Below, one piece after another: positions 17,596-25,988 of a DNA stretch of 64,000 bases. A program made the position numbers and the translations under genes. Source of the stretch: Mucilaginibacter robiniae (GTDB lineage: Bacteria > Bacteroidota > Bacteroidia > Sphingobacteriales > Sphingobacteriaceae). Location of the stretch: positions 4,154,001-4,218,000 of the forward strand of contig NZ_CP051682.1 of NCBI RefSeq assembly GCF_012849215.1, in the 5' to 3' direction. Every line of letters begins with the position of its first letter. The first letter of the stretch is position 1. The notes beneath the pieces are model-generated. The model was not told where the DNA came from. It worked only from the letters and a program-made list of their open reading frames with translations, and did no database searches.

Positions 17596-19776
17596 TTAGT
17601 TAGCAATGGTGAAATTGCTACTTAATTTTTCAGTTTGAGAATCATTACCTACCACTAATTGGTATTGACCAGGGTAAAGCTTCCAGCGGTGATTAGTTAA
17701 ATCCCATTTTTGTAGTTCTTTTACCGGAATCTTGATAGTTACTTCATTGGTTTGAGCCGTTCCAACACTTACTCGTTGAAAGCCTTTTAATTCTTTCAAT
17801 GGCATTCTTTCAGAATTAGGATATTTAATGTAGGCTTGCACTACTTCATCTGCATCCATTCTGCCGGTATTACTTACTTGTACTGTAAAGGTAATGGTAT
17901 CGGCTGCTGTATATTTTTCTTTCGCTTTGTTTTTCCACGCATAGTTAAAGGTGGTATAGCTTAAACCAAAGCCAAATGGATATTGTACAGCACCTTTAAA
18001 GTACCTGTAAGTGCGATTCTTCATGCTATATGAAGTGTATTCAGGCAAATCAGCAGTTGATTTGTAGAAAGTAAGGGGTAGGTGCCCAGATGGGGAAACC
18101 TTACCTAACAGAATATCGGCTAAAGCATTACCCCCTTGTTCGCCAGAATACCAAGCCAGTACAATGGCATCAACATAGGGTTCAATAGCGCTTACATCAA
18201 CATCACTGCCACCAGTAATTACGGCAATAATTGGCTTTTTAGGATTGCCTTTCCGTAGTGCTTTAATGAATGCTATATTTCCAGCTGGTAAGCTAATGTT
18301 AGGTTTGTCGCCGCCAGTAGGTGATAAAAACGCATCACCAGCTTCGCCTTCCAACACAGGCGATAGGCCAATAACAGCAACAGAAACATCGCTATTACCA
18401 GCCGCCCATATACCACCAAAATGTGTGGTATCAGTGTAGCTTGAACCTAAGTCGTATTCTACACGGGTATCTAAGCCTACCGATCCGGTAATCCCTTCTA
18501 CAAAGTCAACTATGCGGCTGTTTACACCATGGTAACTTCCGGCCATAACATCCAACGACGAAGCATTAGTGCCCAATACAGTAATGCTTGAATAAGTATT
18601 TGGTTTAAGCGGTAAAATGTTGTTCTCATTTTTAAGTAATACCATGCTCTGTGTAGCTACCTTACGGGCTAAAGCTGTATGTGCAGCATTGTTGATACTA
18701 TCAGCGCCGTAGCTATAGTAAGGACTATGACTTTTTTCATCAAAGAAGCCTAGTTTGAATTCAGTTCTTAAAACTTTAGCAAGGGCAGTATCCACATCCT
18801 TTTCGGTAATTAGTTTTTGTTTAACAGCGGCTTCAACGTCTTTTTGCAAAATGCTGGAGCAATCCAGATTAATGCCTGCTTTAATAGCCGCTGCTGCAAC
18901 CTGCACTGCATTGGGTAATACTTTATGTCGTAAATAAATATCATCTAAAGCGCCGCAGTCGGTAACAACATGTCCTTTAAAGCCCCACTCTTTTAATAAG
19001 ACTTGATTCAATAACTTTTTGCTCGTAGAGTTGGGTTCGCCATTAACACGGTTGTAGGCTGTCATGACTGATTCAACACCATTATCTACTAAGGCTTTGA
19101 ATGCATACAGGTAAGTTTCGCGTAAGTCTTTTTCATCAGCAATGGCGTTGAACTCGTCTCTGGTAGCTTCAGGACCACTATGTGCCACAAAGTGCTTAGC
19201 TGTTGCCGAAACTTTTAGATGTTGAGGATCATTGCCCTGCATACCTTTTACATAGGCAATACCCATGCGGGATGTTAAATATGGGTCCTCACCATAGGTC
19301 TCTTGTCCGCGTCCCCATCTGGGATCACGAAAAATGTTAATATTAGGCGACCAGAAAGTCAATCCCATATATTGTAAATGCCTGTCTTGCTGCATGGCCA
19401 AGTTGTACTTAGCTCGGGCCTCAGTAGATATTGCGGTGGCTACTTGTTTAAGCAGATCTGGATTAAATGTAGCAGCCATGCCAATAGCTTGCGGAAAAAC
19501 GGTTGCCTCGCCAGCGCGGGCTACACCATGTAACCCTTCATTCCACCAATTATAGGCAGGTATGTTTAGCCTGGGGATGGCTTGGCTATTATAGCCTAAT
19601 AGATTTGCTTTTTCTGTTAAGGTTAGCTGAGATAATAAGGATTTAACACGGGCATCAACAGGTTGGTGTTCATCTTTGTAAACAGGTATGTTTTGGGCCT
19701 GAGATATGGAACAATAAAAAAGTGCATTAAAAATGATTGCAGATAAAATTGGAGCTTTATGTTTTAGTAATTTCAT
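17596..19776 (-). CDS. GH3 beta-glucosidase/beta-xylosidase-type enzyme, exported
   Basis: A signal peptide (ILSAIIFNALFYCSISQAQ) precedes the GH3 barrel with WWNEGLHGVAR, KHFVAHSGPEATRDEF and the nucleophile segment VVTDCGALDD (Asp273). It is followed by the alpha/beta sandwich domain and a C-terminal Fn3-like domain (VQVSNTGRMDADEVVQAYIKYP). The WNEGLHG motif is typical of the clade with beta-xylosidases and arabinofuranosidases, but also of many glucosidases, so the sugar is uncertain. It is downstream of susD on the same strand, but a hairpin lies between them, so it may have its own promoter in the 110-nt gap. Its job beside the N-glycan-like set is not obvious. Confidence 0.92.
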   Translation of the reverse strand: MKLLKHKAPILSAIIFNALFYCSISQAQNIPVYKDEHQPVDARVKSLLSQLTLTEKANLLGYNSQAIPRLNIPAYNWWNEGLHGVARAGEATVFPQAIGMAATFNPDLLKQVATAISTEARAKYNLAMQQDRHLQYMGLTFWSPNINIFRDPRWGRGQETYGEDPYLTSRMGIAYVKGMQGNDPQHLKVSATAKHFVAHSGPEATRDEFNAIADEKDLRETYLYAFKALVDNGVESVMTAYNRVNGEPNSTSKKLLNQVLLKEWGFKGHVVTDCGALDDIYLRHKVLPNAVQVAAAAIKAGINLDCSSILQKDVEAAVKQKLITEKDVDTALAKVLRTEFKLGFFDEKSHSPYYSYGADSINNAAHTALARKVATQSMVLLKNENNILPLKPNTYSSITVLGTNASSLDVMAGSYHGVNSRIVDFVEGITGSVGLDTRVEYDLGSSYTDTTHFGGIWAAGNSDVSVAVIGLSPVLEGEAGDAFLSPTGGDKPNISLPAGNIAFIKALRKGNPKKPIIAVITGGSDVDVSAIEPYVDAIVLAWYSGEQGGNALADILLGKVSPSGHLPLTFYKSTADLPEYTSYSMKNRTYRYFKGAVQYPFGFGLSYTTFNYAWKNKAKEKYTAADTITFTVQVSNTGRMDADEVVQAYIKYPNSERMPLKELKGFQRVSVGTAQTNEVTIKIPVKELQKWDLTNHRWKLYPGQYQLVVGNDSQTEKLSSNFTIAN

Positions 19777-19848
19777 AAATTAGATTACAGCAGACAAACT
19801 TTTTTGATAGTTATGTTGGTAGTTGAAGATTGTACCAATGTAAACAAA

Positions 19849-19875
19849 AAGAGCAATGCATAATGCATTGCTCTT
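19849..19875 (-). terminator. Rho-independent terminator downstream of susD
   Basis: A perfect 12-bp stem (AAGAGCAATGCA at 19849-19860 with its complement at 19864-19875, loop of 3) is followed on the minus strand by TTTTTG. It sits 16 nt after the susD stop and before the GH3 start, which points to a separate or attenuated GH3 transcript. Confidence 0.85.
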
Positions 19876-19890
19876 GATTAGGGGTGTGGA

Positions 19891-21459
19891 CTATTGCTTA
19901 TCCCACCAAACTCTTGATGTCATTTTATCGCCATTAGATAGCCTTGAAACAGCATCATTGTAATTAGTTGTATTAATGGTTTGCTCAGACGTTGGATAAG
20001 TAAACCGACGTGGTATGGTTCCATTGGTTACATTACCAAAGTAGTTTACCTGTGTTAAAGCTGGGTAACCAGATCTTCTGTAGTTAGACCAAGCTTCGTA
20101 CTCATCCAAGAACGTTGCAATCCAGTATTGCGTATTAATTTGCTGTAACGCTGTTGCTGCATTGTAAGCATTCTTAGTTAAGTATGCTGAAATCTGGGCG
20201 TTGCTAATACCTGTGGCAGCACCGTTTTGTGTCATTTGCTGCATTGCAGCAGTAACACCATCCGCATAATAAGTAGCTGCATCACCTGATATCCAACCTC
20301 TGTATGCTGCTTCGGACATTAATAGCTTTGTTTCAGCATAGGTTAGCAAAAACGTAGGTGCATCTACTCTAGCGTAAGTATAACGGTTAACAATTGAATA
20401 CTTTTTGATATCTCCAGGCCAGTTTAGAGCTTTTGATATATCAGTTGCTCCATTCAGTTCATCATATCCGTTAGGCATACCAACCTGCTTAGTTGCAGTA
20501 GTATCGCCATAATCAAACCCTGACGAACCATATGAAACACCTGGGTTAGTAGCTACCGTAGCAATATAAGTTAAACGAGGGTCTGAAGTATTCTTCAGGA
20601 GGTCAATGAATGTTTTACTCACTCTTGATGCATCTGGATCTTGGTAAACCAACACCTTACCATAAGCATTTGCAGCATCAGTGGTGTTAGCTTCGTGTTT
20701 CAGGATAGCATTATCAGTATTGCTGGTAAACACCCCGCCTGCAATAGCTTCTTGTACCCAGGCTTTCCCGGTAGTCGCATCAATTTTGGTTAAACGCATA
20801 CCTAAGCGCAGCATTTCTGTGTAGGCAAACTTTTTCCATAACGTTACATCACCTTTGTAAATCATTTCAGTACCATTTACGGTGTTAGTAGCTGTAGCGC
20901 TTAATGCCGTTGCTGCTGCTTTAAGCTCATTGTGTAAGCTGGTGTAAATGTCTTGCTGTTTATCATACTTCGGGTAAGTAACTTTTGATATATACCCCAA
21001 ACCTGCTTCTGAGTAAGGTACATCTCCATACAAGTCAGTCATTTGTTGAAACAAGAATACTCGTAAAATTCTGGCAATGTTATAAGCATTCTGCTTAGTT
21101 GCATCATCCTTATACTTGTTAATTACTTCTTGAATATCTGCAACACCATTAGGATACTGTCTGTCCCAGAAGGCTGAATTATAACCAGCACTATAGGTAT
21201 ATTTATCACCATTCCAGTAATCTTGTGTGGAAGCCAAATGCTGCATCATGGTAGCACCATAAATCAAACCATTTCTCCAAGTATCATAGTCTGTGCCGCC
21301 AATATAAACCTCACTTGCACTCAGCAGCAAGTTATAGTCTTGTATTTCCGGCGTGATATGATTAGGGTCTTGGTTTATGGTTTCAAAGTTCTTCTTGCAA
21401 CTGGTGCCTAAACAGGCGCCTGCAATTATAAGGGTAGATAAAAATATTTTACTTTTCAT
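19891..21459 (-). CDS. SusD/RagB-family outer-membrane glycan-binding lipoprotein
   Basis: I start at the internal ATG at 21459 because it gives a clean lipoprotein signal peptide ending in the lipobox-like LGTSC; four extra codons are possible upstream. The mature protein begins CKKNFETINQDPN and shows SusD-like helical repeats (IARILRVFLFQQMTDLYGDVPYSEA). Near the end are PTFLLTYAETKLLMSEAAYRGW and QYWIATFLDEYEAWSNYRRSGYP. This is closest to the SusD-like branch that accompanies exoenzyme loci. It follows susC by 19 nt and would form the lid of the SusCD importer. The substrate is probably an oligosaccharide released by the locus enzymes. Confidence 0.94.
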   Translation of the reverse strand: MKSKIFLSTLIIAGACLGTSCKKNFETINQDPNHITPEIQDYNLLLSASEVYIGGTDYDTWRNGLIYGATMMQHLASTQDYWNGDKYTYSAGYNSAFWDRQYPNGVADIQEVINKYKDDATKQNAYNIARILRVFLFQQMTDLYGDVPYSEAGLGYISKVTYPKYDKQQDIYTSLHNELKAAATALSATATNTVNGTEMIYKGDVTLWKKFAYTEMLRLGMRLTKIDATTGKAWVQEAIAGGVFTSNTDNAILKHEANTTDAANAYGKVLVYQDPDASRVSKTFIDLLKNTSDPRLTYIATVATNPGVSYGSSGFDYGDTTATKQVGMPNGYDELNGATDISKALNWPGDIKKYSIVNRYTYARVDAPTFLLTYAETKLLMSEAAYRGWISGDAATYYADGVTAAMQQMTQNGAATGISNAQISAYLTKNAYNAATALQQINTQYWIATFLDEYEAWSNYRRSGYPALTQVNYFGNVTNGTIPRRFTYPTSEQTINTTNYNDAVSRLSNGDKMTSRVWWDKQ

Positions 21460-21478
21460 ATACGTAGTCATTTAATGA

Positions 21479-24400
21479 TTAGAACTTAACATTCAGGTTA
21501 AAGCCAAGGCTTCTGGTTGGTGGATAACCGTTTGCTTCAAGTCCCTGTCCATTAGAAGTGCTGTAATTTGATTCTGGATCAATGTTAGGTGTATGTTTCA
21601 TTAATGTGGCTAAGTTGCGGGTTACAAAAGAAATGCTTGCACCTTTAACAAACCCACCTTTAAAAACAGACGTTGGTAAAGTATATCCAACAATAAATTG
21701 TCTCAGTTTGATAAAGCTGGCATCATATACAAATTCTTCTGCAATGTTATTGGAACCGGTTAAATTAGTCCAATAAGTTTGTGCATTAACAGCTGTGGTA
21801 TTTGGCGTTCCGGCTTGTGTAACTCCTACACCTACATAACCACCTTCACGACCTTGTAAAGTGGTTTTTTGTAAACCATCAGCGTACAATGCTAAGTTAG
21901 TACCTGAGTATATCTTAGCACCATATTTGAAATCAAACAAGAATGACATAGAGAAATTCTTGTAACGGAATTCGTTATTGAAACCACCTGTTGTTTTGTA
22001 AATGCCAGAACCTAAAGGCACTACGGTAGACGTGCGTAAAGGCTGTCCGTCAGTGCCATAAATTTTATTACCATTAGCATCACGTAAATAAGCATAACCT
22101 AAAATTTGGCTGGAATAACGGCCTAAAACATTTGCGATAATAACGCCATCACCACGATTGGCTATTGCACCGTCAATAGATAGAGAGTTTACACCTTCGC
22201 CCAAATACAGCACTTTGTTGTTGTTATAGGCAATATTGAATGATGAGTTCCAGCTAAAGTTTCTAGCTTTAACAGGTGTACCTGTTAATAAAAATTCAAT
22301 ACCTCTATTTCTGATTTTACCAACATTTTGAATAGCAGCATTGTATCCAGATGCATTACTGGTAGATACACTTACAATGTCATCTGTAGTTTGTTTGTGA
22401 TATACAGCTACGTCAAAACCTAATCGGTTATCCAAAAACTGCATATTTAAACCAACTTCCTGTTCTTTAATATCAACAGGCTTTAGGTTAGCATTTGGAA
22501 TAGTACTTTGAGTTATGTAACCTATTGAATTACCATTGGTCGTATAAGTACGTATGCCATAAGTTAAATAATTTTGATAAGCACTGGTACCGTTAGATGA
22601 TGCAGCATAAGATGCTCTTAATTTACCAAAGCTCACCCAAGTAGGCAGTTTTAAAGCTTGGCTGAAAACAAAGCTACCGGTAACTGATGGATAAAAATAG
22701 CTGTTGCTGTTTGATGCTAATGTTGAAAACCAGTCATTCCGGCCTGTAACATTCAAGAAGAGCCAATCTTTATAGCCTAAATCAACTGAGCCATAAAATG
22801 AATTTACACGGTAGTGCGTATAAGTTTGCGTATATGGTCTATTAGCAATGTTGTTGGCTGTATATAAATAAGGTAATATAAAAGGTGAAGCAGTTCCATC
22901 TAAGCCATATGATTTATTAACATCATCCTGAGAGTTTCCACCTAAGTTAGCGGTAATACTGAAATCTTCAGTAATCTTTTTATTCATCCCAATCAGGAAG
23001 TTACCGTTGAGCTCATGATAGTTGCGTTCATATTCTGAAAGTTCACCACCTGGAGCATAGGCTGTACCAGTAGGCGTAACTTTTCTATAATCAAGGATGT
23101 ATCCGTCTCGGCTCACCTGGCCTTGCACATACAACCAATCCAATATGTTGTATTTTAATGTGGCAGCTCCAGTTAAACGATTTCTGTCGGTACTATTTTG
23201 GTGGTATTCAGTTAAGAAGTAAGGGTTATTAAAATATAATCCGTTAGTAGGAGTAAGTTCGGTACCATCAGCTTTTACACCTGGTTTTAGCCATCTTACA
23301 TCGAATGAATTAGCAAGGTACATTAACGTTGCATTAACGTTGGTTGATGCATCTGACAAAAACGTTCGGTTTTTAGCCTGTTCAAAAACGTAATTTGCTG
23401 TTAAGGTAAATTGTAATTTTTTGCTTATATTATAAGTAGTATTAATGTTAAAACCTTGTTGCTTTAAGTTCGAATTAGGAATATTGGATTTGTTATACAA
23501 ATTTGATATACCAACACGATAATTTATCTTATCAGTTGAACCACTTACAGCTACTGAAGATTGGTTGTTAAGACCTGTTTTGTAAAAGTTTTTCCAATTA
23601 TCCGGACCTAATGAATAAGCATAGTTCTGCCCAAGCAAGTTTACTGCTGTAGAGCCATCAAGTTTTGCACCCCAGCTAGAGTTACCGGTGTTTAATGCCG
23701 ATGCTGCTGTGGTTGGTTTCAGACCTTGTGAGCCCTGCCCGTAGGTGGTTTGAAAATCGCGATAGTCAATTATGGTGTTAAAGGTGAAATTATTGTTTAG
23801 CTCAACACTAACTGCCTTGCCTTTCGCACCGCTTTTAGTAGTAATCAAGATAGCGCCATTTCCTCCGCGGTAACCATATAAGGCCGAAGCTGCTGCACCT
23901 TTCAAAATCTGTATGTTCGCAATATCATCAGGATTAATGTTTGATAAACCATCACCTAAATCCAAACCGCCATATTGCCCGGCAGAATTTTGGTTTGTGT
24001 TATCAAAAGGAACACCATCAATTACGTACAAGGGCTGGTTGTTACCAGTTAATGAACTATTACCACGAATCACCACACGGCTACTACCTGTTGGGCCGGT
24101 GGCGTTATTGGCAACACTTACACCTGCTACTTTACCTGTTAAAGCATTACCTAAATTAACATCACGTGATTGGGTTAACTGTTCGCCACTTACGGTTGTT
24201 GTTGAGTATCCTAATGATTTGGATTCACGCTTAATACCTAAGGCGGTTACCACAACTTCATTCAGTGCACTGGATGATGGGAGTAATTTTACGTTAACGC
24301 TATTCTGGCCGTTTACAGCAACTTCCTGAGCAGTGAAGCCGACATAGGTTACTACTAAAGTGGCGTTTTCAGGAGCGTCAATGGTGAATGCACCGTCTAT

Positions 24401-24694
24401 GTTGGTAACGGTTCCTGTTGGTTTGCCTTTAACTTTAACGGACACACCTGGTAATGGCTGACCTTTATCATCAGTTACTTTGCCTGTAACTTTCTCATCA
24501 GCAAGTAGATGATTAAAAGTTAATGCTGAAGCTGTATGAGCAGGCAATTCAGGCTTAAACTTCGTGATGATTGTTCCTGCCGTAGCATCAAGATTGATCA
24601 CTAAGACACCGGCTAATATTAATTTTTGAGGGAGGGATAATTTGGGCAGGATAGACCTATCCATTTTACCTTTTAGGGGTTTCCTAAATTTCAT
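21479..24694 (-). CDS. SusC/RagA-family TonB-linked outer-membrane transporter
   Basis: I start at ATG 24694 (MKFRKPLKGKMDRS); an in-frame ATG 12 codons upstream is possible but adds a non-signal stretch. After the signal region comes a carboxypeptidase-D regulatory-like domain (VTGKVTDDKGQPLPGVSVKVKG), a TonB-box-like stretch (NEVVVTALGIKRESKSLGYS), the plug (DGVPFDNTNQN, LKGAAASALYGYRGGNG) and a long beta-barrel ending in aromatic NLNVKF. No STN domain is seen, so anti-sigma signalling is not expected. It pairs with the SusD gene 19 nt downstream. A very long upstream leader or non-coding segment precedes it. No SusR, HTCS or sigma/anti-sigma regulator lies within the window. Confidence 0.95.
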   Translation of the reverse strand: MKFRKPLKGKMDRSILPKLSLPQKLILAGVLVINLDATAGTIITKFKPELPAHTASALTFNHLLADEKVTGKVTDDKGQPLPGVSVKVKGKPTGTVTNIDGAFTIDAPENATLVVTYVGFTAQEVAVNGQNSVNVKLLPSSSALNEVVVTALGIKRESKSLGYSTTTVSGEQLTQSRDVNLGNALTGKVAGVSVANNATGPTGSSRVVIRGNSSLTGNNQPLYVIDGVPFDNTNQNSAGQYGGLDLGDGLSNINPDDIANIQILKGAAASALYGYRGGNGAILITTKSGAKGKAVSVELNNNFTFNTIIDYRDFQTTYGQGSQGLKPTTAASALNTGNSSWGAKLDGSTAVNLLGQNYAYSLGPDNWKNFYKTGLNNQSSVAVSGSTDKINYRVGISNLYNKSNIPNSNLKQQGFNINTTYNISKKLQFTLTANYVFEQAKNRTFLSDASTNVNATLMYLANSFDVRWLKPGVKADGTELTPTNGLYFNNPYFLTEYHQNSTDRNRLTGAATLKYNILDWLYVQGQVSRDGYILDYRKVTPTGTAYAPGGELSEYERNYHELNGNFLIGMNKKITEDFSITANLGGNSQDDVNKSYGLDGTASPFILPYLYTANNIANRPYTQTYTHYRVNSFYGSVDLGYKDWLFLNVTGRNDWFSTLASNSNSYFYPSVTGSFVFSQALKLPTWVSFGKLRASYAASSNGTSAYQNYLTYGIRTYTTNGNSIGYITQSTIPNANLKPVDIKEQEVGLNMQFLDNRLGFDVAVYHKQTTDDIVSVSTSNASGYNAAIQNVGKIRNRGIEFLLTGTPVKARNFSWNSSFNIAYNNNKVLYLGEGVNSLSIDGAIANRGDGVIIANVLGRYSSQILGYAYLRDANGNKIYGTDGQPLRTSTVVPLGSGIYKTTGGFNNEFRYKNFSMSFLFDFKYGAKIYSGTNLALYADGLQKTTLQGREGGYVGVGVTQAGTPNTTAVNAQTYWTNLTGSNNIAEEFVYDASFIKLRQFIVGYTLPTSVFKGGFVKGASISFVTRNLATLMKHTPNIDPESNYSTSNGQGLEANGYPPTRSLGFNLNVKF

Positions 24695-25012
24695 ACGTAT
24701 ACATTGGTTTGTGTGAATGACTTTAATCAACTGTTAAAAAGTAGTCAATGGCCATATAAGGCGTTGCAGAAGGTTGCTCCCCTGAGCGTAACTTGTGCCG
24801 GATGAGAGTCAGATTTTTTTCATAGAGCGACGATGTTGGGTTTTAACATTAATTTGAGCTTATTTATTGGTTTAATCACATGTTTATCAATACGTACATA
24901 ATTCTATGTTGATATTGATAAACAAAGCAGAATAATTGTCTGCAATAATCTAAGTAAGTGAAATATTTTATTCAAACAAAATACCTTTTAAAAAAAATTA
25001 AAAAGTTTTGTC

Positions 25013-25043
25013 CAAATTTAATTTTTTAAGGTGATTAATCAAC
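25013..25043 (-). promoter_or_regulatory. Candidate sigma-ABfr promoter for susC
   Basis: On the minus strand a TAAATTTG box (25013-25020) matches the Bacteroidota -7 consensus TAnnTTTG, with a TTG-containing -33 element about 19 nt upstream. Transcription would begin near 25006 and leave a leader of roughly 310 nt ahead of susC, long enough for regulatory RNA structure. Confidence 0.4.
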
Positions 25044-25437
25044 CAGAGCTATATAAATGTTGAAAGTTTGTAATGTTGTTGAACTTAACAACGAGATAAT
25101 CTTTTTAATAGCATCTTAATGAATGTCTTTGATGCGTATCTAATTTAAAATAAAATCCTATTAACATTGTAGAGCGTAGAAGTTCAGATGGGAATGTTGC
25201 CGGTGATATTAAGTGTTAATGCACCTGGTGAAATCATAATTATATCTGTAGGTGCATTACCAAATTCTAGCTGTTCGTGAAATTAAGTAACATGTAGTAC
25301 AGGTGCTAGTTACTTTATTAAGCTGATCGGGTTATTAATCCCATTATATTGTATTCATGCATTGTTAACAACAGCTATAACGATAGTCTAAAAGCATAAT
25401 CTATTTTTCCAGAATTATTATATGAACGGATTATCAC

Positions 25438-25445
25438 TATCTTTG
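25438..25445 (+). promoter_or_regulatory. Candidate -7 box next to the small Cys protein gene
   Basis: TATCTTTG matches TAnnTTTG exactly, but only 7 nt separate it from the ATG at 25453. Transcription from it would be leaderless or nearly so. The -33 box is weak, so this could be chance. Confidence 0.4.
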
Positions 25446-25452
25446 CTCGCAA

Positions 25453-25827
25453 ATGTTGAATCGGATACTTGTCATATGGTTGCTTGTTGCGCTGGTCGGT
25501 TCCAATTTCTCGCGGTATTTTATTTATGCAGGGTTTGAGGCTAACCAAAGCTATATTGCCAAAATGCTCTGTGAAAATAAATCTCGGCCGTGGCTGCATT
25601 GTAATGGTCATTGCTTTTTGATGAAAAAGTTGAAAGAGGCCAGTGAAAAGGAAAAGAAGCAGGAGCGTGAAGATCAGAAAAATCACTATCAGGAAGCCTT
25701 GCCGCATGTTCCGTTTCAACTTGCTTTATATATACAGCATATTCAACTTTCCTACGCACAGCATCGCATACCTTCTGTTGTGCAACATTCCTTTTCTGTT
25801 TTCCAGCCACCTCGGGTAAGAGCATAA
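25453..25827 (+). CDS. Small membrane/periplasmic protein with C-x9-C-x3-C motif, iron-uptake neighbour
   Basis: The 124-residue protein has an N-terminal hydrophobic helix (RILVIWLLVALVG). A conserved-looking cysteine/histidine cluster follows at Cys40, Cys50, His53 and Cys54 (CNGHCFLMKKL), then a very charged Lys/Glu helix. I do not know a named family, but small proteins with a CNGxCxLMKKL-like motif recur in Bacteroidota next to TonB receptors. The cysteines suggest metal or heme binding. It lies 161 nt ahead of the TonB receptor, followed by a PepSY protein, so a role in metal uptake is inferred. Overlapping minus-strand frames here look like shadows. Confidence 0.7.
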   Translation: MLNRILVIWLLVALVGSNFSRYFIYAGFEANQSYIAKMLCENKSRPWLHCNGHCFLMKKLKEASEKEKKQEREDQKNHYQEALPHVPFQLALYIQHIQLSYAQHRIPSVVQHSFSVFQPPRVRA

Positions 25828-25988
25828 AATGTTGTTTATGGTTAACGGCATTCATATGCTGTTTTGACTGCAACGTATATGCATGTTTTTGTTTCGTTAT
25901 TCAAATGTTGAAATCATTCGAATAGCTATTGAGCATTATTTCAGGCTATGCTAAAAGCATGTCCTGTTAACTACCCTTTTGTATATTC

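Larger units (their letters stand above)
24695..25452. other. Long non-coding stretch between susC and the iron-uptake genes
   Basis: About 750 nt without a supportable gene, AT-rich in its middle. It holds candidate promoters for both flanks. It also has two clear inverted repeats: 10 bp at 25217-25226 with 25250-25259 (TAATGCACCT), and 7 bp at 25285-25291 with 25309-25315 (AAGTAAC). A small RNA or cis-regulatory leader is possible; nothing more can be shown by eye. Confidence 0.6.

Noticed and set aside
24740..24830. Riboswitch ahead of susC
   Set aside because: I looked for conserved cores of common riboswitches and saw none; the stretch has no convincing stem set.
25541..25873. Minus-strand frames of 110 and 114 codons over the small Cys protein gene
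   Set aside because: They are antisense to a gene with a clear hydrophobic helix, Cys motif and operon context, and show no domain themselves.
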